Source: Sphingomicrobium clamense
GTDB taxonomy: Bacteria; Pseudomonadota; Alphaproteobacteria; Sphingomonadales; Sphingomonadaceae
DNA: 64,000 nucleotides
Assembly: GCF_019264355.1 (NCBI RefSeq)
Contig: NZ_JAHVAH010000001.1
Coordinates: 1,038,001 to 1,102,000, forward strand
Reading direction: 5' to 3'
The notes below the pieces were generated by a model that saw only the letters and a list, made by a program, of their open reading frames with translations, made no database searches and had not been told where the DNA came from. Positions 51,455 to 60,670 of the stretch are shown one piece after another (positions within the stretch are counted from its first letter, which is position 1; each line of letters opens with the position of its first letter). The translations under genes were made by a program, and so were the position numbers.

Positions 51455-52407
51455 TGTTCGGCGAGCGCCAGCCGCGTTTCGACCGCATCCCAGATTGCGG
51501 CCGCGCTATTGATGCCATCGAACTTGTCGAGCGCGACGATGCCGGTGGGGGAGGTCACATTGATCTCGGTGAGCATGCCGCCGATGACGTCGATGCCGAC
51601 GAACAGCAGCCCGTTGTCCTTGAGCGTCGGCGCCAACGCGTCGCAGATTTCCTGTTCGCGCACCGTCAGTCCGACTTTTTCCGCTCGACCGCCCGCGGCG
51701 AGGTTCGAGCGGATTTCGCCCTTGCCCGGAAGACGGTTGATCGCGCCGATGGGCTCGCCGTCGACGAGAATGATGCGCTTGTCGCCCGCGGTGACGGCAG
51801 GAAGGAACGCCTGCACGATGAAGGGTTCGTCGCCGAGCGACTGGAACATTTCGACCAAAGCAGCGAGATTGGCGCCGTCGTCGCGGACGCGGAACACGCC
51901 TTCGCCCGCCTTGCCATGCAAGGGCTTGATGACGATGTCGCCATATTCGTCGTGAAACTCGCGCACCTGCGGCAGCGAGCGGGTGATCAGGGTCGGCGGC
52001 ATATAGTCGGCGAAATCGAGCACCATCAGCTTCTCGGGCGCATCGCGCACGGCACGCGGGTCGTTGAGCACGAGGGCTTCACCCTGCACGCGTTCGAGCA
52101 GGTAGGTGGCAGTGATATAGCCGATGTCGAACGGCGGGTCCTGCCGCATCCAGACGACGTCGGTCTCGCGCCCGAGATCGACCATCCCGCGATGCCCCGC
52201 CTTAAAGTGGCTCTCGCCGCCCGGCGTGACGGTCACGTCGCGCGCTTCGGCGACTACGCGACCGTCGACATAGGACAGGTGGCGCGGCTGGTATTCGAGC
52301 AGGCGGTGCCCGCGCTCCTGCGCTTCGACCATCAGTCGATAGGTGGAATCCCCGGCGACCTGGATCTGCTTGATCGGGTCCATCTGAAAAGCGACGGTGA
52401 GGCTCAT
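51451..52407 (-). CDS. gshB: Glutathione synthase
   Basis: The 318-residue ATP-grasp ligase joins gamma-glutamylcysteine to glycine. Motifs: MDPIKQIQVAGDSTYRL, VVWMRQDPPFD, IVIKPLHGKAGEGVFRV and the C-terminal GGMLTEINVTSPTGI. The start follows the yraN stop by 20 bases. Confidence 0.96.
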   Translation of the reverse strand: MSLTVAFQMDPIKQIQVAGDSTYRLMVEAQERGHRLLEYQPRHLSYVDGRVVAEARDVTVTPGGESHFKAGHRGMVDLGRETDVVWMRQDPPFDIGYITATYLLERVQGEALVLNDPRAVRDAPEKLMVLDFADYMPPTLITRSLPQVREFHDEYGDIVIKPLHGKAGEGVFRVRDDGANLAALVEMFQSLGDEPFIVQAFLPAVTAGDKRIILVDGEPIGAINRLPGKGEIRSNLAAGGRAEKVGLTVREQEICDALAPTLKDNGLLFVGIDVIGGMLTEINVTSPTGIVALDKFDGINSAAAIWDAVETRLALAEQ

Positions 52408-52427
52408 GGGGAGGAGGTAGCGGGGCC

Positions 52428-52781
52428 TCAGCCGCCTTGCCAGACATTTTCGAGGTGGCGGGGCAGGCGGCCCGGCGCGACGTAGACCGCGTCGATGCGA
52501 ACGTCTTCGCCATTTTTCGCATATTCGTGGACTAGCGAACGCGCGGCATCGGCAACCCGGCGCAAGCGATATTCGTCGAGCGAGCGTTCCGCCTCGTCCA
52601 TCGTCCGGCGCGCTTTCACTTCGACGAAGGCGACGATCTTGCCGCGCTTGGCAATGAGGTCAATCTCGCCGTGCGGCGTCTTCACGCGGCCATCGAGGAT
52701 GCGCCAGCCCTTGGCGCGCAGCCAGGTCGCGGCATAGAGTTCGGCGCGGCGTCCGCGCGCTTCGGCTTCGCGGCGTTTCAG
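52428..52781 (-). CDS. yraN: UPF0102/YraN family protein starting at CTG
   Basis: A 117-residue reading is obtained from a CTG at 52781, which overlaps the rsmI stop as CTGA and follows GGAG at 6 bases. It gives the family-typical N-terminus KRREAEARGRRAELYAATWL, then LRAKGWRILDGRVKTPHGEIDLIA. The only conventional start in this frame, a GTG at 52685, would delete the first 32 residues, including the conserved RRAE and KGWRIL elements. YraN is an endonuclease-fold protein of unknown cellular function. Confidence 0.85.
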   Translation of the reverse strand: MKRREAEARGRRAELYAATWLRAKGWRILDGRVKTPHGEIDLIAKRGKIVAFVEVKARRTMDEAERSLDEYRLRRVADAARSLVHEYAKNGEDVRIDAVYVAPGRLPRHLENVWQGG

Positions 52782-53617
52782 TGGCCGCTCCGTTCGAGCG
52801 CGCGGGCATAGGCGCGCTTTTTCTTGATGCCGAGCCGCTCGGCGACTTCGGCCGCCGCTCGGCTGGGCGAGAGGCGGGTCAGCGCTTCGTCGATCGCGGC
52901 GTCGAGATCGTCCTCTGTGGCTTCCGAGGGCGCCGCCGGTGGCCCGACGACGATCACGATCTCACCCTTTGGGCCTGTCTCGGCATAGCGCTCCGCGAGC
53001 TGCAAAAGCGACCCCGTGACCGTTTCCTCGTGCAGTTTCGAGATTTCGCGCACGACCGCGGCGTCGCGTTCGCCTATTCCCTCGGCGAGCGCTGCAAGAC
53101 TTGCACCGAGCCGGGGACCGCTCTCGTACAAGATGAGGCTGGCGCGGATCGGTGCGATCTCCGCAATCACCTCTGCGCGCGCCTTGGCCTTGGCAGGTAG
53201 GAAGCCCACGAAAAGAAAACGATCCGTGGGCAGACCCGCCAGCGTGAGCGCCGCAATGGCCGCAGACGGGCCGGGAACAGTATGCACCGCGAGCCCCGCC
53301 GCCCGCGCGGCACGCACTAATTTGTAGCCCGGATCGGAGATTAGCGGCGTTCCCGCATCGCTGACCAGCGCGATCCTCTTGTCGCCGAGATCGGCCAAAA
53401 CCCTTTCTCGCAGCGTGCCGTCGCTATGGTCGTGATAGGCGGTCATCGGCGTGTCGGCGCCGATATGGCGGAGCAGCTTGGCGGTGACTCGCTTATCCTC
53501 CGCAAGAATGCGATCTGCATTCTTGAGTACATCCGACGCCCTCGGGCTCAAATCGGAAAGATTGCCGATTGGCGTGGCCACGATATAGAGGCCTGGGGGG
53601 AACGTAGAATCGGACAT
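52778..53617 (-). CDS. rsmI: 16S rRNA (cytidine(1402)-2'-O)-methyltransferase
   Basis: The 279-residue SAM-dependent enzyme has the N-terminal GLYIVATPIGNLSDLSPRA, AEDKRVTAKLLRH, SDAGTPLISDPGYKLV and the VPGPSAAIAALTLAGLPTDRF motif of the RsmI/tetrapyrrole-methylase fold. It methylates C1402 in the ribosomal decoding centre. The start at 53617 leaves 15 bases to the divergent lipoprotein gene. Confidence 0.95.
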   Translation of the reverse strand: MSDSTFPPGLYIVATPIGNLSDLSPRASDVLKNADRILAEDKRVTAKLLRHIGADTPMTAYHDHSDGTLRERVLADLGDKRIALVSDAGTPLISDPGYKLVRAARAAGLAVHTVPGPSAAIAALTLAGLPTDRFLFVGFLPAKAKARAEVIAEIAPIRASLILYESGPRLGASLAALAEGIGERDAAVVREISKLHEETVTGSLLQLAERYAETGPKGEIVIVVGPPAAPSEATEDDLDAAIDEALTRLSPSRAAAEVAERLGIKKKRAYARALERSGH

Positions 53618-53632
53618 AGGGTCAAGGACATC

Positions 53633-54781
53633 ATGGCAATCACCCCCAAAAAGCAAGCACGGCGCAATTTCATGAAGGGTGCGCTTGCCGCGGCAGTCCT
53701 GGCATTGGGCGCCTGTACGACATCTCCCGCTCCGCGCGGCCCTGCACCCAGCGAGCCCGCGACGGCGCCGACGCCCGCACCGACGCCGGTGGCCGAGCGC
53801 AACGGCGTGGCCGTGCTTGTCCCGCTGACCGGTGACAACCAGGCGGTAGGCAACTCTATTGCCAATGCCGCGAAGATGGCGCTGCTGGACAGCGAGGTCG
53901 ATACGTTGCGCCTGACCATCTACGACACGGCGGGAGGCGCAGAGGCCGCCGCACGCCAGGCGCTGGCCGAAGGCAACAAGCTGATCCTCGGGCCGCTCCT
54001 GTCGGAGAATGTCCGCGCGGTAGGACCGATCGCCGCAGCTGCAGACGTGCCCGTGATCGCCTTCTCGAATGACGAGGGCGTTGCAGACGACAATGTCTAC
54101 ATCATGGGATTCACCCCGACCCAGTCGATCGCGCGCTCGGTGGCCTTTGCCGCCGACAATGGCGTTTCGACCTTTGCCGGGCTCATCCCGAACAGTCTTT
54201 ACGGCCAACGCGCGATCAATTCGCTGATCGTCAGCGTTGAGGATCATGACGGACGTCTGGCCGCACTGGAAACGTACGAACGCAGTCGAAGCGCGCTCGA
54301 AGCCGCGATCGGCAAGATCAACGCGCGCGACGGCATCGACGCGGTCGTGATCGGCGACGGCGGGCAGATCGCCAAGCTGGTCGCACCGCGCCTGACCCAT
54401 GGCGGGTGGAAGATCGGTAACGAGCTCTGGGCCGCCGAGCGAGACCTTGGCCAGACTGCCGCGCTGCGCGGGGCAATCTACTCCGCCGTACCCGACGGGC
54501 GGTTCCAGACCATGTCAAACCGTTATCGCAGCCGCTACGGCAATGCGCCTTACCGCCTGTCGAGCCTTGGCTATGACGCGGTCCTATTAGCGGCACGCCT
54601 GTCGCGCGATTGGGAGTCGGGCGGTGATTTCCCGACCCGCCTGCTGCGCGCCGATGATGGGTTCGGCGGCGTCGACGGCATCTTTCGCTTTGAAGACAAC
54701 GTAGCGATCCGCGCGCTCGAAGTTCGCCGCGTCACGCCCGGCGGGACCGAGATCCTCGATCCGGCGGCGCGCGCTTTCTAG
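53633..54781 (+). CDS. LpoA-like penicillin-binding protein activator lipoprotein
   Basis: The 382-residue lipoprotein has a signal peptide with lipobox LALGAC (Cys about 28) followed by an Ala/Pro/Thr-rich linker and a periplasmic-binding-protein type I fold starting at VAVLVPLTGDNQAVGNSIANAAKMAL. Genes next to rsmI and yraN in proteobacteria usually encode LpoA, the outer-membrane activator of PBP1A. The family assignment rests on fold and neighbourhood. It overlaps hemW by 4 bases in convergent orientation. Confidence 0.85.
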   Translation: MAITPKKQARRNFMKGALAAAVLALGACTTSPAPRGPAPSEPATAPTPAPTPVAERNGVAVLVPLTGDNQAVGNSIANAAKMALLDSEVDTLRLTIYDTAGGAEAAARQALAEGNKLILGPLLSENVRAVGPIAAAADVPVIAFSNDEGVADDNVYIMGFTPTQSIARSVAFAADNGVSTFAGLIPNSLYGQRAINSLIVSVEDHDGRLAALETYERSRSALEAAIGKINARDGIDAVVIGDGGQIAKLVAPRLTHGGWKIGNELWAAERDLGQTAALRGAIYSAVPDGRFQTMSNRYRSRYGNAPYRLSSLGYDAVLLAARLSRDWESGGDFPTRLLRADDGFGGVDGIFRFEDNVAIRALEVRRVTPGGTEILDPAARAF

Positions 54782-55920
54782 GCCGCGATTTCCGCGAGGA
54801 TCGAGTCGAGCAGGAGCCGCCCTTCGTCCGTGAGGCGAAGGCGCGGCTCTTCTCTTTCCAGCAGACCCTGCGCAATCAAGCGGTCGACGGCTGCCTCGTC
54901 GACGACCCGTTCAACGCCCAGTCGAGAGGCGAGGGCGTCGGGATCGATCCCTTCATTGAGTCGCAAGCCCATGACCAGTGCTTCGTGGGCAGCCTCGGTG
55001 GCGCTAAGCGATTCTTCCTCGCGCATGCCGTGGCCATTGCGCTGCACGGCGGAAAGGAAGTTTTCGGGCTTCTTGTGACGGAAGGTGCGCATGCCGGTGC
55101 GCCGCCCGTGCGCGCCCGGACCGATGCCGATATAGTCGCGATAGCGCCAATAGGTGAGGTTGTGACGGCTTTCCGCGCCTCGTCTGGCGTGATTGGAGAT
55201 CTCGTAGGCGGGAAGGCCGGCCGCAGTGGTCTTCGCCTGTGTCATCTCGAAGATGTCGGCAGACGTCTCCTCGTCGAGCGGCACGAAACTGCCCTTTCGA
55301 ACATCCGTCTCGAAGCGCGTGCCCGGTTCGATCGTGAGCTGGTAGATCGAAAGATGCTCGGTGCCCTTCGCGATGGCTCGGTCGAGCAGCGATGATACGC
55401 TGTCGACCGTATCGCCAGGCAGCGCGACGATCAGGTCGAAACTCACACGCTCGACGGCGCGCTGGGCAGCGTCGAGCGCGTCCTGCCCTTCGGCAGCGTC
55501 GTGCGCGCGGCCAAGGAAGCGTAGCGACGCGTCGTCGAACCGTTGGAGCCCAAGGCTCAAACGATTGACGCCCGCGCTTGCAAGGTCGGCGAAGCGTGCC
55601 GCCTCGGCGCTGTTGGGGTTGGCTTCCAGCGTGATCTCGACGTCCTCGGCTTGCGCCCAGAGTGTCCGCGCATCCGAGATCACGGCTTCGACGGTGCGCG
55701 GATCCATCAGGGACGGTGTGCCGCCGCCGAAAAAGATACTCGTGAGGTGATGGTCGGGCGTCAGCGCCGCCTCGTACCGCAATTCGTCGAGCAGGGCTTG
55801 CCGCCACGCCACCTCATCGACACTCTCGCGGACATGGGAGTTGAAGTCACAATAGGGACATTTGACCACGCAGAAGGGCCAGTGGACGTAAAGCGCCAGC
55901 TGGGATCGGTCGTCGGTCAT
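54778..55920 (-). CDS. hemW: Radical SAM heme chaperone HemW
   Basis: The 380-residue protein has the radical SAM cluster CVVKCPYCDFNSHV (C-x3-C-x2-C) near residue 17 and the following GGGTPSLM. HemW resembles coproporphyrinogen III oxidase HemN but binds and delivers heme. The C-terminal HemN_C domain (LRLNEGIDPDALASRLG) is present. It starts 3 bases from the divergent CAP lipoprotein. Confidence 0.94.
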   Translation of the reverse strand: MTDDRSQLALYVHWPFCVVKCPYCDFNSHVRESVDEVAWRQALLDELRYEAALTPDHHLTSIFFGGGTPSLMDPRTVEAVISDARTLWAQAEDVEITLEANPNSAEAARFADLASAGVNRLSLGLQRFDDASLRFLGRAHDAAEGQDALDAAQRAVERVSFDLIVALPGDTVDSVSSLLDRAIAKGTEHLSIYQLTIEPGTRFETDVRKGSFVPLDEETSADIFEMTQAKTTAAGLPAYEISNHARRGAESRHNLTYWRYRDYIGIGPGAHGRRTGMRTFRHKKPENFLSAVQRNGHGMREEESLSATEAAHEALVMGLRLNEGIDPDALASRLGVERVVDEAAVDRLIAQGLLEREEPRLRLTDEGRLLLDSILAEIAA

Positions 55921-55923
55921 GGC

Positions 55924-56499
55924 GTGGCGCTCTTCTTGCTCCTCTCGCTTGCGGCGTGCAGCCCTTCGCGCGTGGCGCCCGAGCCGTCAATCACCATCCC
56001 GCGCATGGGCGCACCCGAACCGCTGGTCGAGGATGGGAGCATTCGCCGTGTCATGGTAGCTCGCCACAACGAAGAACGCGCGCGCTGGGGCGCAGCACCG
56101 CTTGGTTGGGACGATGCACTGGCGGCGGACGCCAAGGCCTATGCGACACGGCTGGCGGTGCGCGAGGAAATGGTTCACGACCAGTCGATCCGCGGTGTGC
56201 AGGGCGAGAATTTGTGGAGCGGGACGCGCGACGCCTTCGGCTATGAGCAGATGATCCAGGCGATGATCGACGAACGCGCGATGTTTCGCCCGGGCCTGTT
56301 TCCCGACGTGTCGACCAGCGGCCGATGGCAGGACGTCGCGCACTATACGCAGATGATCTGGCCCACGACGACGCGGCTGGGCTGCGCGACAACGCGGGGC
56401 TTGTTTCGCGAGTATCTCGTGTGTCGCTATGCCCCCGCCGGAAATATTCGCGGTCGCCCCGTCGGCGGATTCGTTCCGCCTGCGCCCGACGAGGAATAG
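55924..56499 (+). CDS. CAP/SCP-domain lipoprotein
   Basis: The 191-residue protein starts at a GTG (55924) giving ALFLLLSLAACSPSRVAPEP, a lipoprotein signal with lipobox LAAC. The CAP domain has ARHNEERARWG, LAADAKAYA, GENLWSG, HYTQMIWPTTTRLGC and VCRYAPAGN. Bacterial CAP proteins are extracytoplasmic and of mostly unknown function. Longer in-frame starts lie inside hemW and are unlikely. A secreted paralogue follows. Confidence 0.85.
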   Translation: MALFLLLSLAACSPSRVAPEPSITIPRMGAPEPLVEDGSIRRVMVARHNEERARWGAAPLGWDDALAADAKAYATRLAVREEMVHDQSIRGVQGENLWSGTRDAFGYEQMIQAMIDERAMFRPGLFPDVSTSGRWQDVAHYTQMIWPTTTRLGCATTRGLFREYLVCRYAPAGNIRGRPVGGFVPPAPDEE

Positions 56500-56597
56500 G
56501 CACGCTTCGTCGGTAACGGTCGTTCACCTTGTTGAATTAACCCCTCGGCGAGGCTGAAATTGTCTCAATTCGGGCCGTCGGGGGCAGGGTTTTGTTA

Positions 56598-57146
56598 ATG
56601 CGTATGCGCCAGAGTGGCGCCATGTTTTCTCGTCTTTTCATGGGGTTGGCGGTTGTCGCGATGGTCGCGCCCGCGACCGCATCCAGCACTGCAGCGCGGG
56701 GCGAAAAGCAGTTGAGAGCAGCCGTCCTCGACAACCATAATCGCGCCCGCGCACAGCATGGCGTGCGTCCACTCGCCTGGGACAATCGGCTTGCGGCCAG
56801 CGCAATGGAGCATGCGCGCTACATGGCCCGCACCGGGCGCTACCACCATGACCGGACGCCGGGCCGCCGCAAATATCAGGGCGAAAATATGTGGCGCGGC
56901 CAGCGCGGCTTGTTCAGCTACGAAATCATCGTCGGCACGATGACCGACGAAGTCCGCCATTTCCGGGCCGGCACCTTCCCCCATGTGAGCCGGTCCGGAT
57001 CTTGGCACGATGTCGGCCACTACACGCAGATCGTGTGGCCATCGACGACGCATGTCGGCTGCGCGATGGCAAGCAGCGCCACCACCGATTATTTCGTCTG
57101 TCGTTATTCGCCGCCCGGCAACAAGGACGGCGTGCGGCTCAGCTAG
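56598..57146 (+). CDS. Secreted CAP/SCP-domain protein
   Basis: The 182-residue paralogue of the preceding gene has a cleavable signal peptide ([16 protein letters not shown]) in place of the lipobox and the CAP motifs [34 protein letters not shown] and VCRYSPPGN. The ATG is at 56598, with 56622 as alternative. It overlaps rdgB by 4 bases convergently. The two genes look like a tandem duplication with different membrane fates. Confidence 0.85.
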   Translation: MRMRQSGAMFSRLFMGLAVVAMVAPATASSTAARGEKQLRAAVLDNHNRARAQHGVRPLAWDNRLAASAMEHARYMARTGRYHHDRTPGRRKYQGENMWRGQRGLFSYEIIVGTMTDEVRHFRAGTFPHVSRSGSWHDVGHYTQIVWPSTTHVGCAMASSATTDYFVCRYSPPGNKDGVRLS

Positions 57147-57751
57147 GCCTCGAGCCAGGCCACCAGCTTCGCGAAGGCATCGGCGCGGTGGCTCATCGCG
57201 TGCTTCTTCGCCGGCTCCATTTCCCCGAACGTAACGTCATGGTCGGTCGGCACGAACATCGGGTCGTAGCCGAACCCCTTGTCGCCGCGCGGGGGCCAGG
57301 TGAGCGTGCCGAACACCTTGCCTTCGAACGTCTCGACCCGCCCGTCGGGCCATGCAAGCGACAGTGCGCAGACGAAGTGCGCGTCGTGGCCCGCGTCGGG
57401 CCCTTCGGCCTCGACCGCGGTCCAGACCTTCTCCATCGCGCGTCCGAAGTCGCGATTTCCCTCGCTGTCCTCGGCCCAACGTGCCGAGCGGATGCCCGGA
57501 TCGCCGTTGAGCGCATCGACCGCCAGCCCGCTATCGTCGGCGAGCGCGGGAAGCCCCGACAGATCGGCTGCCTGACGCGCCTTCAGCTCGGCATTGTCGA
57601 CAAAGGTGACGCCCGTTTCCTCAGGATCGGGGAGACCGGCCTCGGCAGCGCCGACACACTCGATCCCGAACGGTTCGAGCAACTCGCGGATTTCGCGAAG
57701 CTTGCCGTCATTATGCGTGGCGATGACCAGTTCGTCCCCGATTTTCTTCAT
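57143..57751 (-). CDS. rdgB: XTP/dITP pyrophosphatase
   Basis: The 202-residue Ham1/RdgB enzyme removes non-canonical purine nucleotides. Motifs: [51 protein letters not shown], and the C-terminal [10 protein letters not shown] and MSHRADAF. The start overlaps the rph stop as ATGA, and this pair runs toward hemW as in other alphaproteobacteria. Confidence 0.96.
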   Translation of the reverse strand: MKKIGDELVIATHNDGKLREIRELLEPFGIECVGAAEAGLPDPEETGVTFVDNAELKARQAADLSGLPALADDSGLAVDALNGDPGIRSARWAEDSEGNRDFGRAMEKVWTAVEAEGPDAGHDAHFVCALSLAWPDGRVETFEGKVFGTLTWPPRGDKGFGYDPMFVPTDHDVTFGEMEPAKKHAMSHRADAFAKLVAWLEA

Positions 57752-58464
57752 TTTCCGACTGCTTTCAGCTGGGCCGCGAAAATTTCCTTGCAGCCGATAT
57801 CGGCCAGCCGCATCAGCCGCAGCAGGCCTTCCTGATCGAACCGGTCGCCCTCGGCACTGACCTGTGCTTCGACGATCTTGCCGTCGCCGGTCAGCACGAA
57901 ATTGCCGTCCGATCCGGCATTGCTGTCTTCGGGATAGTCGAGGTCGAGCACCGGCGTCCCGTCATAGACGCCGCAGCTGACCGCCGCGACCTGTGTCTCG
58001 ATCGGATCCTCCTCGATCTTGCCCTCCGCCATCAGCTTGTCGACCGCGATGCGCAGCGCGACCCACGCGCCCGAGATGGAGGCGGTGCGGGTGCCGCCAT
58101 CGGCCTGGATGACGTCGCAATCGACCGTGATCTGGCGCTCGCCGAGCTTTTCGAGATCGACGACCGCGCGCAGCGAGCGACCGATCAGGCGCTGGATTTC
58201 CTGCGTGCGCCCCGACTGCTTGCCGCGCGCCGCTTCGCGATTGCCGCGCGTGTGGGTCGATCCCGGCAGCATGCCATATTCGCCCGTGACCCAGCCTTTG
58301 CCCTGGCCGCGCAGCCACGGCGGCAAGCGATCTTCGACGCTGGCGGTCACGAGCACGCGCGTATCGCCGAAGCTGATGAGGCAGCTACCCGCCGCATGCT
58401 TGGTAAAGCCGGGCTCGATCGTGAGGGTACGTAGTTCGTCGGGGGCGCGGCCGGATGGGCGCAT
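57748..58464 (-). CDS. rph: Ribonuclease PH
   Basis: The 238-residue phosphorolytic exonuclease trims tRNA 3' ends. Signatures: [53 protein letters not shown] and [13 protein letters not shown]. The ATG at 58464 follows AGGAGAGA. A start at 58488 is possible but less well placed. Confidence 0.96.
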   Translation of the reverse strand: MRPSGRAPDELRTLTIEPGFTKHAAGSCLISFGDTRVLVTASVEDRLPPWLRGQGKGWVTGEYGMLPGSTHTRGNREAARGKQSGRTQEIQRLIGRSLRAVVDLEKLGERQITVDCDVIQADGGTRTASISGAWVALRIAVDKLMAEGKIEEDPIETQVAAVSCGVYDGTPVLDLDYPEDSNAGSDGNFVLTGDGKIVEAQVSAEGDRFDQEGLLRLMRLADIGCKEIFAAQLKAVGK

Positions 58465-58541
58465 AAAAATCTCTCCTGGGTGCAACATGATTTGACGGGG
58501 GGACTAGCCGCGCTAGGCTCGCAAGGGAAGGGAGAGGCGTC

Positions 58542-59015
58542 ATGGTGAGGAAACTTCTGGTCTTGGGGATGGCAGCCGCGTTGGCGGGATGCGTGGGCCT
58601 TCCGGGCAGCAAGGCCCCGGTCGAAACGATCCGCTACGTCACCGGACCGTGTCTTGGCCCATGCCCCGTTTATGTCGTGACTGCGGCTTCCGACGGCATC
58701 GGCGTCTATGACGGGCGCCAGAACGTGCTCGTCACAGGCAAGCGGACGTTCGCGATGAGCCAGGCCGAATGGGAGGCCTTCAAGGCCGCGCTCCAGCCCT
58801 ATCGCCCGACCGGCAACATGGAATATCGCGGCGCCAACTGCACGACCATCGCTACCGACCTGCCCAGCGTCGAGGTCGCCTGGGGCGGCGACGGACAGCA
58901 GGACATTCTCCACGCCGATTTCGGGTGCGACATGGAGAAGAACCAGGCGATGTACAACGCACTCGCCGCCGCACCGCGCCACCTCCCGATCGACATCTTC
59001 GTGGGCAGGCGTTGA
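58542..59015 (+). CDS. DUF6438-type lipoprotein
   Basis: The 157-residue lipoprotein has a signal with lipobox ALAGC (Cys17) and a core with YVTGPCLGPCPVYVV, the GPC-x-G-x-CPVY pattern of DUF6438, plus two later cysteines (ANCTTIA, FGCDMEK). Function unknown. It lies between rph (divergent) and hrcA, on the hrcA strand 33 bp before it. Confidence 0.78.
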   Translation: MVRKLLVLGMAAALAGCVGLPGSKAPVETIRYVTGPCLGPCPVYVVTAASDGIGVYDGRQNVLVTGKRTFAMSQAEWEAFKAALQPYRPTGNMEYRGANCTTIATDLPSVEVAWGGDGQQDILHADFGCDMEKNQAMYNALAAAPRHLPIDIFVGRR

Positions 59016-59048
59016 GCACCGGCACCGCGCTACCTACATAAGGCAGCG

Positions 59049-60080
59049 ATGAGCGAGACGATCCCCGACCTGACCGACCGCATGCGCGAGATTTTCGCGC
59101 AGGTCGTCGAGGCGTATCTCGACAGCGGGCAGCCGGTCGGGTCGAAAGCGCTTGCCGGCAAGGTCCAGCTTTCGCCCGCGTCGATCCGCGGGGTGATGAG
59201 CCAGCTCGAGAGCCAAGGCCTGCTCACCCATCCGCATACCAGCGCGGGGCGTCTGCCGACCGAATTCGGCCTGCGCCTGTTCGTCGACGGCATCATGCAG
59301 GCGCGTATGCCGGGGAAGCGGACGCGAGAGACGATCGCGCGCGAGCTCGACGATCGTCCGGTCGAAGAAATGCTCGAGGCGGCGACGACGACCCTGTCGG
59401 GCCTGTCCGCCTGTGCTGGCGTTATCACCGCTCCGACGCAGGAGCTGCGCCTGCGCCAGCTCAGTTTCGTCCAGCTTGATGCCACGCGTGCGCTGGCAGT
59501 GCTGGTGGGCGAAGGCGGGGAGGTCGAGAATCGCATCCTCCCGATCACGCCCGGCATGTCGCCCATGGCGCTGGACGAGATCGCGAACTTCGTCTCCGCG
59601 CGCCTTGCGGGCCTGACCTTTGCCGAAGCCGGCCGACGGCTGGTCAGCGAGATCGAAAATCGCGAGCAGGCGCTCGACCAGGCGGCCGGGAAGCTGGTCG
59701 CGCAGGGGCTTGCCGAATGGCGCCGCGACGGAGACGAGCGCCCCGTGCTGATCGTGCGTGGGCAGGCCAACCTGCTCGACGAGACGGCGACCGCCGATCT
59801 CGAACGCGTGCGCCAGCTGCTCGACGAACTCGAAAACCGGCAGGAAATCGCCAATCTGCTCGGCGCCGCGCGTGAAGCGGAAGGCTGCCGTATCTTCATC
59901 GGGTCGGAAAACCGCATGTTCGCGCTTTCCGGCTCTTCGGTCATCGCCGCGCCCTATCGAGGGAGCGATGGCAAGGTCATCGGCGTTGTCGGGGTCATCG
60001 GCCCCACGCGCCTCAATTATGCGCGGGTGGTCCCGATGGTGGACTTTACCGCCGAAGCGCTTACGAGACGGATGCAATGA
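59049..60080 (+). CDS. hrcA: Heat-inducible transcription repressor HrcA
   Basis: The 343-residue repressor has an N-terminal winged helix (IFAQVVEAYLDSGQPVGSKALAGK, LSPASIRGVMSQLESQGLL) and the GAF-like and inserted dimerisation domains of HrcA (HPHTSAGRLPTEFGLR is diagnostic). It binds CIRCE operators before groESL; no CIRCE is visible in this window. It overlaps grpE as ATGA. Confidence 0.96.
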   Translation: MSETIPDLTDRMREIFAQVVEAYLDSGQPVGSKALAGKVQLSPASIRGVMSQLESQGLLTHPHTSAGRLPTEFGLRLFVDGIMQARMPGKRTRETIARELDDRPVEEMLEAATTTLSGLSACAGVITAPTQELRLRQLSFVQLDATRALAVLVGEGGEVENRILPITPGMSPMALDEIANFVSARLAGLTFAEAGRRLVSEIENREQALDQAAGKLVAQGLAEWRRDGDERPVLIVRGQANLLDETATADLERVRQLLDELENRQEIANLLGAAREAEGCRIFIGSENRMFALSGSSVIAAPYRGSDGKVIGVVGVIGPTRLNYARVVPMVDFTAEALTRRMQ

Positions 60081-60616
60081 CAGAAGAACATCACGAAGAA
60101 GCCGAGGAAATCCGCGAGGAAACAGCGGAGGAATCGCCCGAACTGGCCGAGCATGACCGCGTGGCCGAACTCGAATCGCAGCTGGAGGAAGCGCACCAGA
60201 AGGCGCTCTATGCCGCCGCGGAAGTCCAGAACGTCCGCCGCCGGCTGGAAAAAGAGAAGAGCGACGCCGCCTCCTATGCGTCGGCAGGATTCGCTCGCGA
60301 AATCCTGTCTGTGAGGGATCATCTCGAGCGCGCGCTGGGCCATGTGCCGGACGAGGCACGCGAGGGGCGTGCCGCCAATTTCATCGAGGGCATCGAGGCG
60401 ACCCTGCGCGAGATGGATGCGATCTTCGAGCGACAGGGCATCACGCGCGTCGAAGCCAAAGGGCTCGAACTCGATCCCAATCTTCACCAGGCGATGGTCG
60501 AAATCCCGACCGAGGACGCCGAGCCCGGCACGATCGTCGAAGAGATGCAAGTCGGATACCGCCTTAAGGACCGGCTCCTGCGCCCCGCGCTCGTCGGCGT
60601 CGCGAAAAAGCCCTAG
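60077..60616 (+). CDS. grpE: Nucleotide exchange factor GrpE
   Basis: The 179-residue cochaperone releases ADP from DnaK. A very acidic N-terminus (EEHHEEAEEIREETAEESPE) and coiled coil lead to the conserved FAREILSVRDHLERAL and the C-terminal GLELDPNLHQAMVEIPTED with LKDRLLRPALVGVAK. It is coupled to hrcA. Confidence 0.96.
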   Translation: MTEEHHEEAEEIREETAEESPELAEHDRVAELESQLEEAHQKALYAAAEVQNVRRRLEKEKSDAASYASAGFAREILSVRDHLERALGHVPDEAREGRAANFIEGIEATLREMDAIFERQGITRVEAKGLELDPNLHQAMVEIPTEDAEPGTIVEEMQVGYRLKDRLLRPALVGVAKKP

Positions 60617-60670
60617 GCGCTTTCCCTGACCCCGGAACTTGTCACCAGCCTGACGCGCGTCGCCGACCTA

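Noticed and set aside
59016-59049. CIRCE operator upstream of hrcA
   Set aside because: No TTAGCACTC-N9-GAGTGCTAA or close variant is visible here or elsewhere in the window.
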